Below, one piece after another: positions 50,557 through 59,880 of a DNA stretch of 64,000 nt; the first letter of the stretch is position 1, and each line of letters opens with the position of its first letter. The notes below the pieces were generated by a model. It was given only the letters and a program-made list of their open reading frames with translations. It did no database searches and was not told the origin of the DNA. The stretch comes from Dyella_A ginsengisoli (lineage in GTDB: Bacteria; Pseudomonadota; Gammaproteobacteria; Xanthomonadales; Rhodanobacteraceae). The stretch is taken from contig NZ_JADIKM010000001.1 in assembly GCF_044904665.1 (NCBI RefSeq), forward strand, positions 1,364,001 through 1,428,000, given 5' to 3'. A program made the translations under genes and the position numbers.

Positions 50557-51353
50557 TACTTGGTGCTCCCGATCCAGTGGGTGGGTAGTGCGGTGCTCAG
50601 CGTCTTCAGCAGGCCGTCGCCCTTGGGTGCCTCACCGCAGATCGCCTGGTCGACGGCGGTCTTGTAGCTGTCGTTCATCAGGCCGACCCACACCGTACCG
50701 TCCGGACCGTGCGGGATCTTGAAGCTGCCCTTGGAGGTCATGTTCACCGGCGCCTCGGCGGAGAATGCGGCGGGCGACTGCTCCCAGTAGGTGTCGCCCG
50801 ATTGCTGGTCGGCGGAGGAGTAGATCACCAGATAGCGCGCCTTGGGGTTGTCGATGGTGGCGCTGCCGAACGCGCCGGTGCTGGATTTGCTCCAGCCCAT
50901 GTACTCACAAAGCGCGATGTCCTTGCCGTCGATCGGCTGGAACGCCTCGTCGAGTACCACGGTGGTGGGCGCGAACAGGTAGCTGGAGTGCAGCCAGCGG
51001 CCGTTCAATTCCGACTTCACCGCGATGCGGTAGGGCATCTTCACGTCGCTGGGCAGCTTGAATGCGAGGAAGTGACTGCGCACGCCGTTGAGGTTGGCCA
51101 CCGGGCTGTTCGGGCCCAGCTCGAACTTCTTCGGCCGCCACGGCAGCAGGTTGCCGTAGGAGAAGTCGGCGAAGCTGGTGCAGCAGGGCGTGGCGTCCTG
51201 CAGGTGCTGCTTGGCCAGCTTCAGCGCATCGCCGGTATCGGTCGGCGGGCGCAGGTTCGGCGGCACGAACACCTTGGCGCTGTGGCACGCGCCCAGCAGC
51301 AGGCACAGGGCCAGCGCGATGACGAGAGCGGAGAGTTTTGGCAGCGTTCGCAT
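50556..51353 (-). CDS. MalM-like lipoprotein
   Basis: A 265-residue lipoprotein with lipobox LGAC (Cys23). The segment ATPCCTSFADFSYGNLLPW and the later SYLFAPTTVVLDEAFQPI recall MalM, the periplasmic protein of the maltose operon, whose biochemical role is unknown. No maltose genes are nearby, so a sugar role is not supported. The ATG at 51353 is chosen as the start of the signal peptide (MRTLPKLSALVIALALC). It begins 11 bases after the asnS stop and is coupled to the next gene through TAATG. Confidence 0.75.
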   Translation of the reverse strand: MRTLPKLSALVIALALCLLLGACHSAKVFVPPNLRPPTDTGDALKLAKQHLQDATPCCTSFADFSYGNLLPWRPKKFELGPNSPVANLNGVRSHFLAFKLPSDVKMPYRIAVKSELNGRWLHSSYLFAPTTVVLDEAFQPIDGKDIALCEYMGWSKSSTGAFGSATIDNPKARYLVIYSSADQQSGDTYWEQSPAAFSAEAPVNMTSKGSFKIPHGPDGTVWVGLMNDSYKTAVDQAICGEAPKGDGLLKTLSTALPTHWIGSTK

Positions 51354-51364
51354 GGCGTGACCGG

Positions 51365-52780
<1,416 letters not shown>

Positions 52781-52945
52781 GGATTGAAACTCCTGCTGCT
52801 GCGCCGCATCTGGGCACATGAATGATGAAGAAGGGTGGCGGCAAGGGCGCCGACAACGATCGGAGGCCGGCCAAACCCGCATGATAATGTAGGTTCTGAG
52901 CGCCCCGCGACCCTTTCCCCGCCGACACGTAACCGATTGCACGCC

Positions 52946-53272
52946 ATGACCATCTCGATCACTCCCGCCGCCAGCCAGCGCATGCGCCAGTTCCTCGCGC
53001 AGACCCCGTCCGCCCGAGGCGTGCGTTTTGGCGTCAAGCGCACCGGCTGCTCCGGTTTCGCCTACGTGGTGGATCTGGCCGACGAGCTGGTTGCCGACGA
53101 CCAGGTGCTCGACATCGACGGCGTGCAGGTGGTGGTCGACAGCAAGAGCCTGGCGCTGGTCGACGGCACGGTGATCGACTTCCAGCGCCAGGGCCTCAAC
53201 GCCAGCTTCGTGTTTCACAACCCCAATGCCACCGGCGAGTGCGGTTGCGGCGAGAGCTTCACGGTCGGCTGA
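52946..53272 (+). CDS. iscA: A-type iron-sulfur carrier, IscA-like
   Basis: A 108-residue HesB/IscA-family protein that carries Fe-S clusters to apoproteins. The three cluster cysteines are in RTGCSGFAYVVDLAD and GECGCGESF at the C-terminus. No other isc or suf genes are adjacent, so it could equally be an ErpA- or SufA-like paralogue. The ATG at 52946 starts the domain (MTISITPAASQRM). It is divergent from asnS. A GATAAT box at 52883-52888 is a possible -10. Confidence 0.9.
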   Translation: MTISITPAASQRMRQFLAQTPSARGVRFGVKRTGCSGFAYVVDLADELVADDQVLDIDGVQVVVDSKSLALVDGTVIDFQRQGLNASFVFHNPNATGECGCGESFTVG

Positions 53273-53313
53273 GCGGCCCCGGCGGGCGCCGTTCCCCGCC
53301 GCAAATCAAAAGC

Positions 53314-53343
53314 TTGCGCCCACTTGTGGCGCCACCGTACAAT
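53314..53343 (+). promoter_or_regulatory. Promoter of rpsF-rpsR-rplI
   Basis: TTGCGC (53314-53319), an 18-base spacer and TACAAT (53338-53343), about 105 bases before the rpsF ATG. The long leader could hold a control element. Confidence 0.6.
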
Positions 53344-53449
53344 TCCGCTTCTGTCTGCGCCCGATCGGCGCCGGATGGAACCTTGCCTCACCGCACCGAC
53401 GGGAGGCTGTCAGGCCCGTGAGGGCCGCATCCACAAGGAGTCAAACCCA

Positions 53450-53890
53450 ATGACCCTGCGTCATTACGAAATTGTGTTCCTGGTCCATCCGGACCAGAGC
53501 GAGCAGGTTCCTGCCATGCTCGAGCGCTACAAGGCGCTGATCGAGACCGACGGTGGCAAGATCCACCGCCTGGAAGACTGGGGCCGCCGTCAGCTGGCCT
53601 ACCCGATCGTCAACCTGGCCAAGGCCCACTACGTGATGCTCAACATCGAGGTCACGCAGAACGCCCTGAACGAGCTGGAGTCGGGCTTCCGCTTCAACGA
53701 CGCCGTGCTGCGCCACCTGTGCATCCGTCGTGACGAGGCCGACACCGAGCCGTCCTTCATCCTGAAGTCGAAGGAGAAGGACGACGCCAAGGGTTCGCGT
53801 CGCCGTGACGACGACAGCGAAGGTGAGGGCGACAGCCGCCCGCGTGGTCGCGACCGCGACGACCGCGACAACGATCGCGACAGCGACTGA
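53450..53890 (+). CDS. rpsF: 30S ribosomal protein bS6 with long charged tail
   Basis: A 146-residue small-subunit protein that pairs with bS18 on 16S rRNA. The conserved core runs from MTLRHYEIVFLVHPDQSEQV to about residue 100. After that comes a tail of about 40 residues made almost only of Asp, Arg, Ser and Glu (RRRDDDSEGEGDSRPRGRDR and onward), longer than in most bacteria (E. coli total 131-135, with a Glu tail). The ATG at 53450 has AAGGAG upstream. rpsR follows after 15 bases. Confidence 0.96.
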   Translation: MTLRHYEIVFLVHPDQSEQVPAMLERYKALIETDGGKIHRLEDWGRRQLAYPIVNLAKAHYVMLNIEVTQNALNELESGFRFNDAVLRHLCIRRDEADTEPSFILKSKEKDDAKGSRRRDDDSEGEGDSRPRGRDRDDRDNDRDSD

Positions 53891-53905
53891 TAGGAGCCCA
53901 TAGCC

Positions 53906-54136
53906 ATGTCCAAGTTCTTCCGCCGCCGCAAGTTCTGCCGTTTCACCGCAGAAGACATCAAAGAGATCGACTACAAGGATCTCAACACCCTGCGCCAGTA
54001 CGTGACCGAGAACGGCAAGATCGTTCCCAGCCGCATCACCGGCACCAAGGCCCGCTACCAGCGTCAGCTGGCGACCGCGATCAAGCGCGCCCGCTTCCTG
54101 GCCCTGCTGCCATACACCGACAACCACGACGTTTGA
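53906..54136 (+). CDS. rpsR: 30S ribosomal protein bS18
   Basis: A 76-residue ribosomal protein, full length (E. coli 75). The opening MSKFFRRRKFCRFTAEDIKE and the RITGTKARYQRQLATAIKRARFLALLPY core (in two adjoining stretches) are diagnostic. It forms a heterodimer with bS6. Spaced 15 bases after rpsF and 105 before rplI. Confidence 0.98.
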   Translation: MSKFFRRRKFCRFTAEDIKEIDYKDLNTLRQYVTENGKIVPSRITGTKARYQRQLATAIKRARFLALLPYTDNHDV

Positions 54137-54144
54137 TCGTGGCG

Positions 54145-54171
54145 CGCGGCCGCCCCCTCGGGGCGGCCGCG
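54145..54171 (+). other. GC hairpin between rpsR and rplI
   Basis: A perfect 12-bp stem CGCGGCCGCCCC/GGGGCGGCCGCG with a three-base loop, nine bases after the rpsR stop. There is no T-run, so it is more likely an mRNA-processing or partial termination element that sets the rplI level than a full terminator. Confidence 0.5.
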
Positions 54172-54241
54172 TGAGCAACTCCTTCGGACAACCGTCCACG
54201 GCTGCGCCGGGCCACACCGGTGCTAACGAAAAGGAACGACC

Positions 54242-54691
54242 ATGGAACTGATTCTTCTCGAGAAAGTCCGCAACCTCGGCAACCTTGGCGACAAGGTCAG
54301 CGTGAAGCCGGGTTACGGCCGCAACTACCTGCTGCCGCAGGGCAAGGCCGTGCCGGTCAATGCTGCCAATCTCGAAGCTTTCGAGAAGCGCCGCGCCGAG
54401 TACGAGGCCAAGGCCAACACGCTGCTGGCCGACGCCGAAGCCCGCAAGGCCAAGCTGGCTGACGCGTCGGTGACGATCACCGCGCACGCAAGCCCGGAAG
54501 GCAAGCTGTACGGCTCGGTCGGCCCGCGTGACATCTCCGAGGCCTTCGAGGCTGCCGGCCTGACCATCCACAAGGGTGAAGTGATCCAGGGTGAAGGCCC
54601 GATCCGCCACACCGGCGAGTTCGACGTCGTGATCAGCCTGCATGCCGACGTCCAGACCACCGTCAAGGTGATCGTGGTCGGCGAGAAGTAA
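54242..54691 (+). CDS. rplI: 50S ribosomal protein bL9
   Basis: A 149-residue large-subunit protein (E. coli 149). The N-terminal RNA-binding domain has the family signature NLGNLGDKVSVKPGYGRNYL. A long helix (AFEKRRAEYEAKANTLLADA) links it to the C-terminal domain ending VIVVGEK. The upstream region gives AAAGGAACGACC before the ATG. A short terminator-like hairpin follows. Confidence 0.98.
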   Translation: MELILLEKVRNLGNLGDKVSVKPGYGRNYLLPQGKAVPVNAANLEAFEKRRAEYEAKANTLLADAEARKAKLADASVTITAHASPEGKLYGSVGPRDISEAFEAAGLTIHKGEVIQGEGPIRHTGEFDVVISLHADVQTTVKVIVVGEK

Positions 54692-54715
54692 GTCCCGCCT
54701 CGCGCCGGACTCCAG

Positions 54716-54739
54716 ACGGGCGCCGCAAGGCGCCCGTTT
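54716..54739 (+). terminator. Terminator-like hairpin after rplI
   Basis: Stem ACGGGCGCC/GGCGCCCGT with a GCAA loop, then TTTG. The T-run is short, so termination may be incomplete. Confidence 0.6.
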
Positions 54740-54770
54740 GCGTTGGAGCGGAATGCCGCCAGGCCGCGGC

Positions 54771-54800
54771 TTATCCACGCCAAACCACAGCTTATCCACA
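54771..54800 (+). promoter_or_regulatory. Two DnaA boxes upstream of dnaB
   Basis: TTATCCACG (54771-54779) and the perfect consensus TTATCCACA (54792-54800) are in the same orientation with starts 21 bases apart, two helical turns. They lie about 90-115 bases before the dnaB start, where DnaA could control helicase expression. Confidence 0.7.
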
Positions 54801-54886
54801 GACTTGTTGTCTCGTGCCCTGCGATGGCGGCGCGTATCCTTGCCGCGTGCGCGCTGGTTTGCGCCGCCCATCCTGCGAGTATCCCG

Positions 54887-56281
54887 ATGTCCTTCGTGCC
54901 CGATCGCAAATCCACCGGATCCAGCGTGGAATCGCTGCGCGTGCCGCCGCACTCCATCGATGCCGAGCAGGCGGTGCTGGGTGGCCTGATGCTGGCGCCC
55001 GATGCGCTGGACAAGGTGGCCGACCGGCTCTCCGAGGGCGACTTCTACCGCAAGGATCATCGCCTCATCTGGCGCGCCATCACCGAGCTGGCGAACAAGG
55101 GCATGCCCTGCGATGCGGTGACGCTGGGCGACTGGTTCGATGCGAATGGCCTGGCCGAGATGGTCGGCGGCGCCAGCTACCTGGCCGAGCTGGCCAACAC
55201 CACGCCCAGCGCGGCCAACATCGCCGCCTACGGCGACATCGTGCGCGAGAAATCGATCCTGCGGCAGCTGATCGACGCCGGCGTGTCGATCAGCGAGGAC
55301 GGTTACCGGCCGGAAGGCAAGGGCGTGCAAGAGGTGCTGGAAAACGCCGAGCAGCGCGTGTTCAAAATTGCGGAGTCCGGCACGCGCGGCAAGAAGGATT
55401 CGGTGTCGATGCGCGAGGCGGTCAAGGACGCCTTCCGCCTGCTGCACGAGCGCTACCAGAACAAGGGTCAGCTCACCGGCATCTCCACCGGCTTCAACGA
55501 CCTGGACGAGCTCACCTCGGGCTTGCAGCCGTCGGACCTGATCATCGTCGCGGCGCGCCCCTCGATGGGCAAGACCGCGTTCTCGGTGAACATCGCCGAA
55601 GCCGCCGCACTGCGCGGCAAGAAGGCGGTGGCGATCTTCTCGATGGAAATGTCCGCCTCGCAGCTGGCGCTGCGACTGATCTCCTCGATCGGACGCATCC
55701 ACGCCCAGCACCTTCGCAACGGCGACCTGGCCGAGGAAGACTGGCCGCGCGTCACCAACGCCATCGCGATCCTGTCCGAGGCGAAGATCTTCATCGACGA
55801 CACCCCCGGCCTGTCGCCGGTGGAGCTGCGTTCGCGCGCGCGCCGCCTGCACCGCGAGCACGGCGGGCTGGGGCTCATCGTGATCGACTACTTGCAGCTG
55901 ATGCAGGTGCCCGGCAACAAGGAGAATCGCGCCACCGAGATTTCAGAAATTTCGCGTTCACTCAAGGGCCTCGCCAAGGAGCTGAACGTGCCGGTGATCG
56001 CCCTGTCGCAGTTGAACCGCTCGCTCGAGCAGCGCGCCGACAAGCGTCCGATGATGTCCGACCTGCGCGAATCCGGCGCTATCGAGCAGGACGCCGACGT
56101 GATCATGTTCATCTACCGCGACGACTACTACAACAAGGAATCGCCGGACAAAGGCCTCGCCGAAATCATCGTCGGCAAGCAGCGCAACGGCCCCACCGAC
56201 ACCGTGAAGCTCACCTTCCTCGGCCACTACACCAAGTTCGAGAACTACGCGCCGGACTCGTTCGTCGGATCGTTCGATTGA
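54887..56281 (+). CDS. dnaB: Replicative DNA helicase DnaB
   Basis: A 464-residue hexameric helicase of the replication fork. The N-terminal primase-interacting domain (RVPPHSIDAEQAVLGGLMLA) is followed by a linker and a RecA-like ATPase with Walker A ARPSMGKTAF (about residues 222-231), Walker B LGLIVIDYLQLM and the arginine-finger region QRNGPTDTVKLTF. No intein interrupts it. The ATG at 54887 (MSFVPDRKS) is the usual start; the frame extends to 54743 through the DnaA-box region without conserved sequence. It lies between rplI and alr as in many gammaproteobacteria. Confidence 0.96.
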   Translation: MSFVPDRKSTGSSVESLRVPPHSIDAEQAVLGGLMLAPDALDKVADRLSEGDFYRKDHRLIWRAITELANKGMPCDAVTLGDWFDANGLAEMVGGASYLAELANTTPSAANIAAYGDIVREKSILRQLIDAGVSISEDGYRPEGKGVQEVLENAEQRVFKIAESGTRGKKDSVSMREAVKDAFRLLHERYQNKGQLTGISTGFNDLDELTSGLQPSDLIIVAARPSMGKTAFSVNIAEAAALRGKKAVAIFSMEMSASQLALRLISSIGRIHAQHLRNGDLAEEDWPRVTNAIAILSEAKIFIDDTPGLSPVELRSRARRLHREHGGLGLIVIDYLQLMQVPGNKENRATEISEISRSLKGLAKELNVPVIALSQLNRSLEQRADKRPMMSDLRESGAIEQDADVIMFIYRDDYYNKESPDKGLAEIIVGKQRNGPTDTVKLTFLGHYTKFENYAPDSFVGSFD

Positions 56282-56327
56282 CGCGCCGGGGAAGCCAGTG
56301 ATTCGTCACATGGTCACGCTCCGTGCC

Positions 56328-56373
56328 CCCTCTCCCCCGGGCGCTGCCCGGGGGAGAGGGTTGGGGTGAGGGG
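56328..56373. repeat. Dispersed palindromic repeat before alr
   Basis: A perfect 15-bp inverted repeat (56328-56342 and 56346-56360, CCCTCTCCCCCGGGC form) is followed by TTGGGGTGAGGGG. It is the same element type as at 43186-43220. Confidence 0.65.
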
Positions 56374-56427
56374 GCTTTTGCGCCTCTCCCTCCAATTACT
56401 GATGCCCATGCCTCATTTTTCGCACTC

Positions 56428-57516
56428 ATGAGCCGCACCACCGTCGCCACCATCCACCTGGGCGCCCTGCGCCACAACCTCGCGCTGATCCAGCGCACGG
56501 CCGCACCGGCGCGCGTGATGGCGGTGGTCAAGGCCGATGCCTACGGTCATGGGCTGGAGCGCGTGGCGCGTGCGCTCGACAGCCAGGCCGAGGCGTTCGC
56601 GGTCGCGGCGCTGGGCGATGGCCTGCGCCTGCGTGCGGCCGGGCATCGCCAGCGCATCGCGGTGCTGTCCGGCCCCGACCAGCCCGGCGACATTGCCGAG
56701 ATGCAGCGGCTGGACCTGGATGCGGCGATCCATCACGAAGCGCAGCTCGCCTGGCTGGCCGAGGCCTCGCCGCGGCGCGGGCGGTTGCGGGTGTGGATCA
56801 AGATCGACAGCGGCATGCACCGACTGGGCTTCGCGCCGGAGCAGGTGGCCGCCGTGCATGCGCGGCTGGCCGCGATGCCGGGCGTCGATCCGCAGATCGG
56901 CCTGCTCACCCATTTCGCCGAGTCGGAAGTGTTCGACGGTGCGGTGACCCGCGAGCAGATCGCACGCTTCAACGAGGTGACCGCCGGGCTTGATGGGCCG
57001 CGCTCGCTGGCCAACTCGGCCGCCGTGCTCGGCTGGCCCGAGGCGCGCGCCGACTGGGTGCGTACGGGCGGCCTGCTGTACGGGCTGTCGGTGGTGGACG
57101 GCAAGAGCGGTAGCGACTTCGGTTACCGCCCGGCGATGACGCTGTCCACCCGCCTGATCGCGATCAACCGCGTCCGCGCCGGCGAGCGCATCGGCTACAA
57201 CGGCACCTGGACCTGTCCCGAGGACATGCCGATCGGCGTGGCGGCGATCGGTTATGGCGACGGCTACCCGCGCAGCGCGGTGGCGGGCACGCCGGTGCTG
57301 GTGGGCGACCGCCGCGTGCCGCTGGTCGGCCGCGTCTCGATGGACCTGATCACGCTGGACCTGCGCAATGCGCCCGCCGCGAAGGTGGGTGATCGCGTCA
57401 CCCTGTGGGGGCCGCAGCTGCCGGCGGAGGTCGTCGCCGCGCGGGCCGGCACCATCAGCTACGACCTCACCTGCGGCATGACCCGGCGCGTGCTCTTCGT
57501 CGAGGACGAGGGCTGA
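56428..57516 (+). CDS. alr: Alanine racemase
   Basis: A 362-residue PLP enzyme that makes D-alanine for peptidoglycan. The PLP lysine is Lys35 in VVKADAYGHG. The second catalytic base Tyr lies in GERIGYNGTW. LTHFAESE and GRVSMDLITLDL are family motifs. The ATG at 56428 (MSRTTVATIHLGALRHN) matches the usual start; the longer frame would include the palindromic repeat. It is on the same strand after dnaB. Confidence 0.96.
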   Translation: MSRTTVATIHLGALRHNLALIQRTAAPARVMAVVKADAYGHGLERVARALDSQAEAFAVAALGDGLRLRAAGHRQRIAVLSGPDQPGDIAEMQRLDLDAAIHHEAQLAWLAEASPRRGRLRVWIKIDSGMHRLGFAPEQVAAVHARLAAMPGVDPQIGLLTHFAESEVFDGAVTREQIARFNEVTAGLDGPRSLANSAAVLGWPEARADWVRTGGLLYGLSVVDGKSGSDFGYRPAMTLSTRLIAINRVRAGERIGYNGTWTCPEDMPIGVAAIGYGDGYPRSAVAGTPVLVGDRRVPLVGRVSMDLITLDLRNAPAAKVGDRVTLWGPQLPAEVVAARAGTISYDLTCGMTRRVLFVEDEG

Positions 57517-57618
57517 GCGGCCATCGCGCCGACAGCGCGCCGCGTCGCCGGCGTCTCGCGACCTGCGATGCGCGCACGCTAAGCTCGTCGCTTCGCTTTT
57601 CATTGTCCGGAAACACGC

Positions 57619-58998
57619 ATGGCCAAGGCCAAGACCGCCTACGTCTGCACCGACTGCGGTGCCGAGCACTCCAAGTGGCAGGGGCAGTGCGTCGAGTGCG
57701 GGGTGTGGAACACGCTGTCGGAAATCGTGCTGCAGCCGGCGGCCAAGTCGGTGGCGGCGCAGCGCAGCGTCGGCTACGCCGGCAAGGCGGCCGGATCGCC
57801 CGTGGTCACCCCGCTCACCGCGGTGGCGCTGACCACCGAGGCGCGCAGCTTCACCGGCATTGGCGAGCTGGACCGCGTGCTCGGCGGCGGGCTGGTCGAG
57901 GGTTCGGTGGTACTGATCGGTGGCGATCCGGGCATCGGCAAATCCACCCTGCTGCTGCAGATGTTGGGCACGCTGGGCGAGCAGTTGCCCAGCGTGTACG
58001 TAACCGGCGAGGAATCGCTGGCCCAGGTCGCGGCCCGCGCGCAGCGGCTGGACCTGCCGCTGGCGCCGCTGAACGGGCTGGCCGAAACCTGCATCGAGCG
58101 CATCCTGGAGCAGGTGTCGGCCAGCCGTCCGCGTGTGCTGGTGATCGATTCGATCCAGACCATCTGGACCGAGCTGCTCACCGCGGCACCGGGTTCGGTG
58201 AGCCAGGTGCGCGAGTCGGCGGCCAAGCTCACCCGCTTTGCCAAGGAAACCGGCACCTCGGTGTTCCTGGTCGGCCACGTGACCAAGGAAGGCGGCATCG
58301 CCGGCCCGCGCATGCTCGAGCACATGGTCGACGCGGTGCTGTATTTCGAGGGCGAATCCGGCTCGCGTTTCCGCGTGCTGCGCGCGTTCAAGAACCGCTT
58401 CGGCGCGGTCAACGAACTGGGTGTGTTCGCGATGAGCGAGAAGGGCCTGCGCGAGGTGCCCAACCCCTCGGCGATCTTCCTGTCCACGCACTCCGGCCCC
58501 ACCTCGGGCAGCGCGGTGATGGTCACCCGCGAGGGCACCCGACCGCTGCTGGTGGAAGTACAGGCGCTGGTGGACCAGAGCTCGCTGGGCAACCCGCGTC
58601 GCGTCGCACTGGGCCTGGAGCAGAACCGGCTGGCGATGTTGCTGGCGGTGCTGCACCGGCACGGCGGCGTGGCGGCCTACGACCAGGACGTGTTCGTCAA
58701 CGTGGTCGGCGGCATCCGCGTGCAGGAGACCGCCGCCGACCTGCCGGTGTTGCTGGCGGTGCTGTCCTCGCTGCGCGACCGGCCGCTGCCGGACAAGACC
58801 ATCACCTTCGGCGAGGTCGGCCTGTCCGGCGAGATCCGTCCGGTACCCAACGGCGAGGAGCGCCTGAAGGAGGCCGCGCATCACGGCTTCCGCCGCGCCA
58901 TCGTGCCGAAGGCCAACGCGCCGAAGAAGGGCAAGGTGGGCGAGATGGAGGTGGTCGGTGTGGAGCGGCTGTCCGAGGCGATCGACGCCTGCCGCTGA
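57619..58998 (+). CDS. radA: DNA repair protein RadA
   Basis: A 459-residue RecA-like/Lon-like protein that helps branch migration and recombination repair. The N-terminal zinc finger is CTDCG ... CVECG, Walker A is GGDPGIGKST (about residues 98-107), the RadA-specific KNRFG motif is present (AFKNRFGAVNELG), and the C-terminal Lon-protease-like domain runs to AIDACR. Length matches E. coli RadA (460). Transcribed with alr in the same direction, and convergent with purU (11 bases between stops). Confidence 0.97.
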   Translation: MAKAKTAYVCTDCGAEHSKWQGQCVECGVWNTLSEIVLQPAAKSVAAQRSVGYAGKAAGSPVVTPLTAVALTTEARSFTGIGELDRVLGGGLVEGSVVLIGGDPGIGKSTLLLQMLGTLGEQLPSVYVTGEESLAQVAARAQRLDLPLAPLNGLAETCIERILEQVSASRPRVLVIDSIQTIWTELLTAAPGSVSQVRESAAKLTRFAKETGTSVFLVGHVTKEGGIAGPRMLEHMVDAVLYFEGESGSRFRVLRAFKNRFGAVNELGVFAMSEKGLREVPNPSAIFLSTHSGPTSGSAVMVTREGTRPLLVEVQALVDQSSLGNPRRVALGLEQNRLAMLLAVLHRHGGVAAYDQDVFVNVVGGIRVQETAADLPVLLAVLSSLRDRPLPDKTITFGEVGLSGEIRPVPNGEERLKEAAHHGFRRAIVPKANAPKKGKVGEMEVVGVERLSEAIDACR

Positions 58999-59009
58999 AC
59001 GCGATGCTC

Positions 59010-59879
59010 CTACGGGGCGAACACCACCGTCTTGTGGCCGTCGATCAGCACGCGGTCGTCCAGCACCAGCCGCAGCGTGCGTGCCAGCACGCTGCGTTCG
59101 ATGTCGCGACCGATGCGGATCATGTCCTCCGGCGTGTCGCTGTGGCTCACGCGCTCGATGTCCTGCTCGATGATCGGACCTTCGTCCAGCTCGGCGGTGA
59201 CGAAATGCGCGGTGGCGCCGATCAGCTTGACTCCGCGCCGGTGCGCCTGGTGATACGGCCGCGCGCCCTTGAAACCGGGCAGGAACGAGTGATGGATGTT
59301 GATGCAGCGGCCGGCCAGCTTGGCGGTCAGCTCGTCCGATAGCACCTGCATGTAGCGGGCGAGCACCACCAGCTCGGTCCCCGACTGCTCGATCAGCGCC
59401 CACACCTGCGCTTCCTGTGGGGCCTTGTCGGCGCGGTCGGTGGGCAGGTAGTGGAAGGGAATGCCGTCGAAATCCAGGTGGCGATAGGTGTCGCGCGGAT
59501 GGTTGGCGACGATGCCGACGATGTCCATCGGCAGCTCGCCGATGCGCCAGCGGTACAGCAGGTCGGCCAGGCAGTGGTCGAACTTCGACACCATCAGCAG
59601 CACGCGGCGGCGCTGGTCACGCGGACGCAGCGTCCAGCGCATGTCGAAACGCTGGGCGACCACCCGGAAGCCGGTACGCAGGTCGTCCGCCGCCACGTTG
59701 GACTGGCAGGGGTGGAACACCAGCCGCATGAAGAACTGACCGGTCTGTGCGTCGCCGAACTGCTGCGCTTCGAGGATGTTGCTGCCCTGCGCGGCGAGGT
59801 GGCTGGAGACGGCGCCGACGATGCCAGGGCGGTCGGGGCAGGACAACGTGAGGACGAACTGTGTCGCGCCCTCGCCCAT
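59010..59879 (-). CDS. purU: Formyltetrahydrofolate deformylase
   Basis: A 289-residue enzyme that hydrolyses 10-formyl-tetrahydrofolate to formate and tetrahydrofolate, balancing one-carbon pools. The N-terminal ACT domain (LTLSCPDRPGIVGAVSSHLA) precedes the formyltransferase-like domain with GIVANHPRD, CINIHHSFLPGFKGARPYHQ and the catalytic Asp in LDEGPIIEQDIERVSH. Length matches E. coli PurU (280). The start lies one base after the stop of the upstream ccsA-type gene, so the two form an operon. Confidence 0.95.
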   Translation of the reverse strand: MGEGATQFVLTLSCPDRPGIVGAVSSHLAAQGSNILEAQQFGDAQTGQFFMRLVFHPCQSNVAADDLRTGFRVVAQRFDMRWTLRPRDQRRRVLLMVSKFDHCLADLLYRWRIGELPMDIVGIVANHPRDTYRHLDFDGIPFHYLPTDRADKAPQEAQVWALIEQSGTELVVLARYMQVLSDELTAKLAGRCINIHHSFLPGFKGARPYHQAHRRGVKLIGATAHFVTAELDEGPIIEQDIERVSHSDTPEDMIRIGRDIERSVLARTLRLVLDDRVLIDGHKTVVFAP

Positions 59880-59880
59880 C

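Noticed and set aside
53380..53412. Possible S6:S18-binding RNA leader before rpsF (CCTC...GAGG stem with CCG in the loop).
   Set aside because: The stem is short and I could not confirm the conserved bulge; a covariance-model search would be needed.
56323..56427. N-terminal extension of alanine racemase.
   Set aside because: It would translate the palindromic repeat; the family start is the ATG at 56428.
59003..59020. CTCCTAC near the radA/purU junction as another REP unit.
   Set aside because: Only the seven-base end is present, with no palindromic core, and the gap between genes is just 11 bases.
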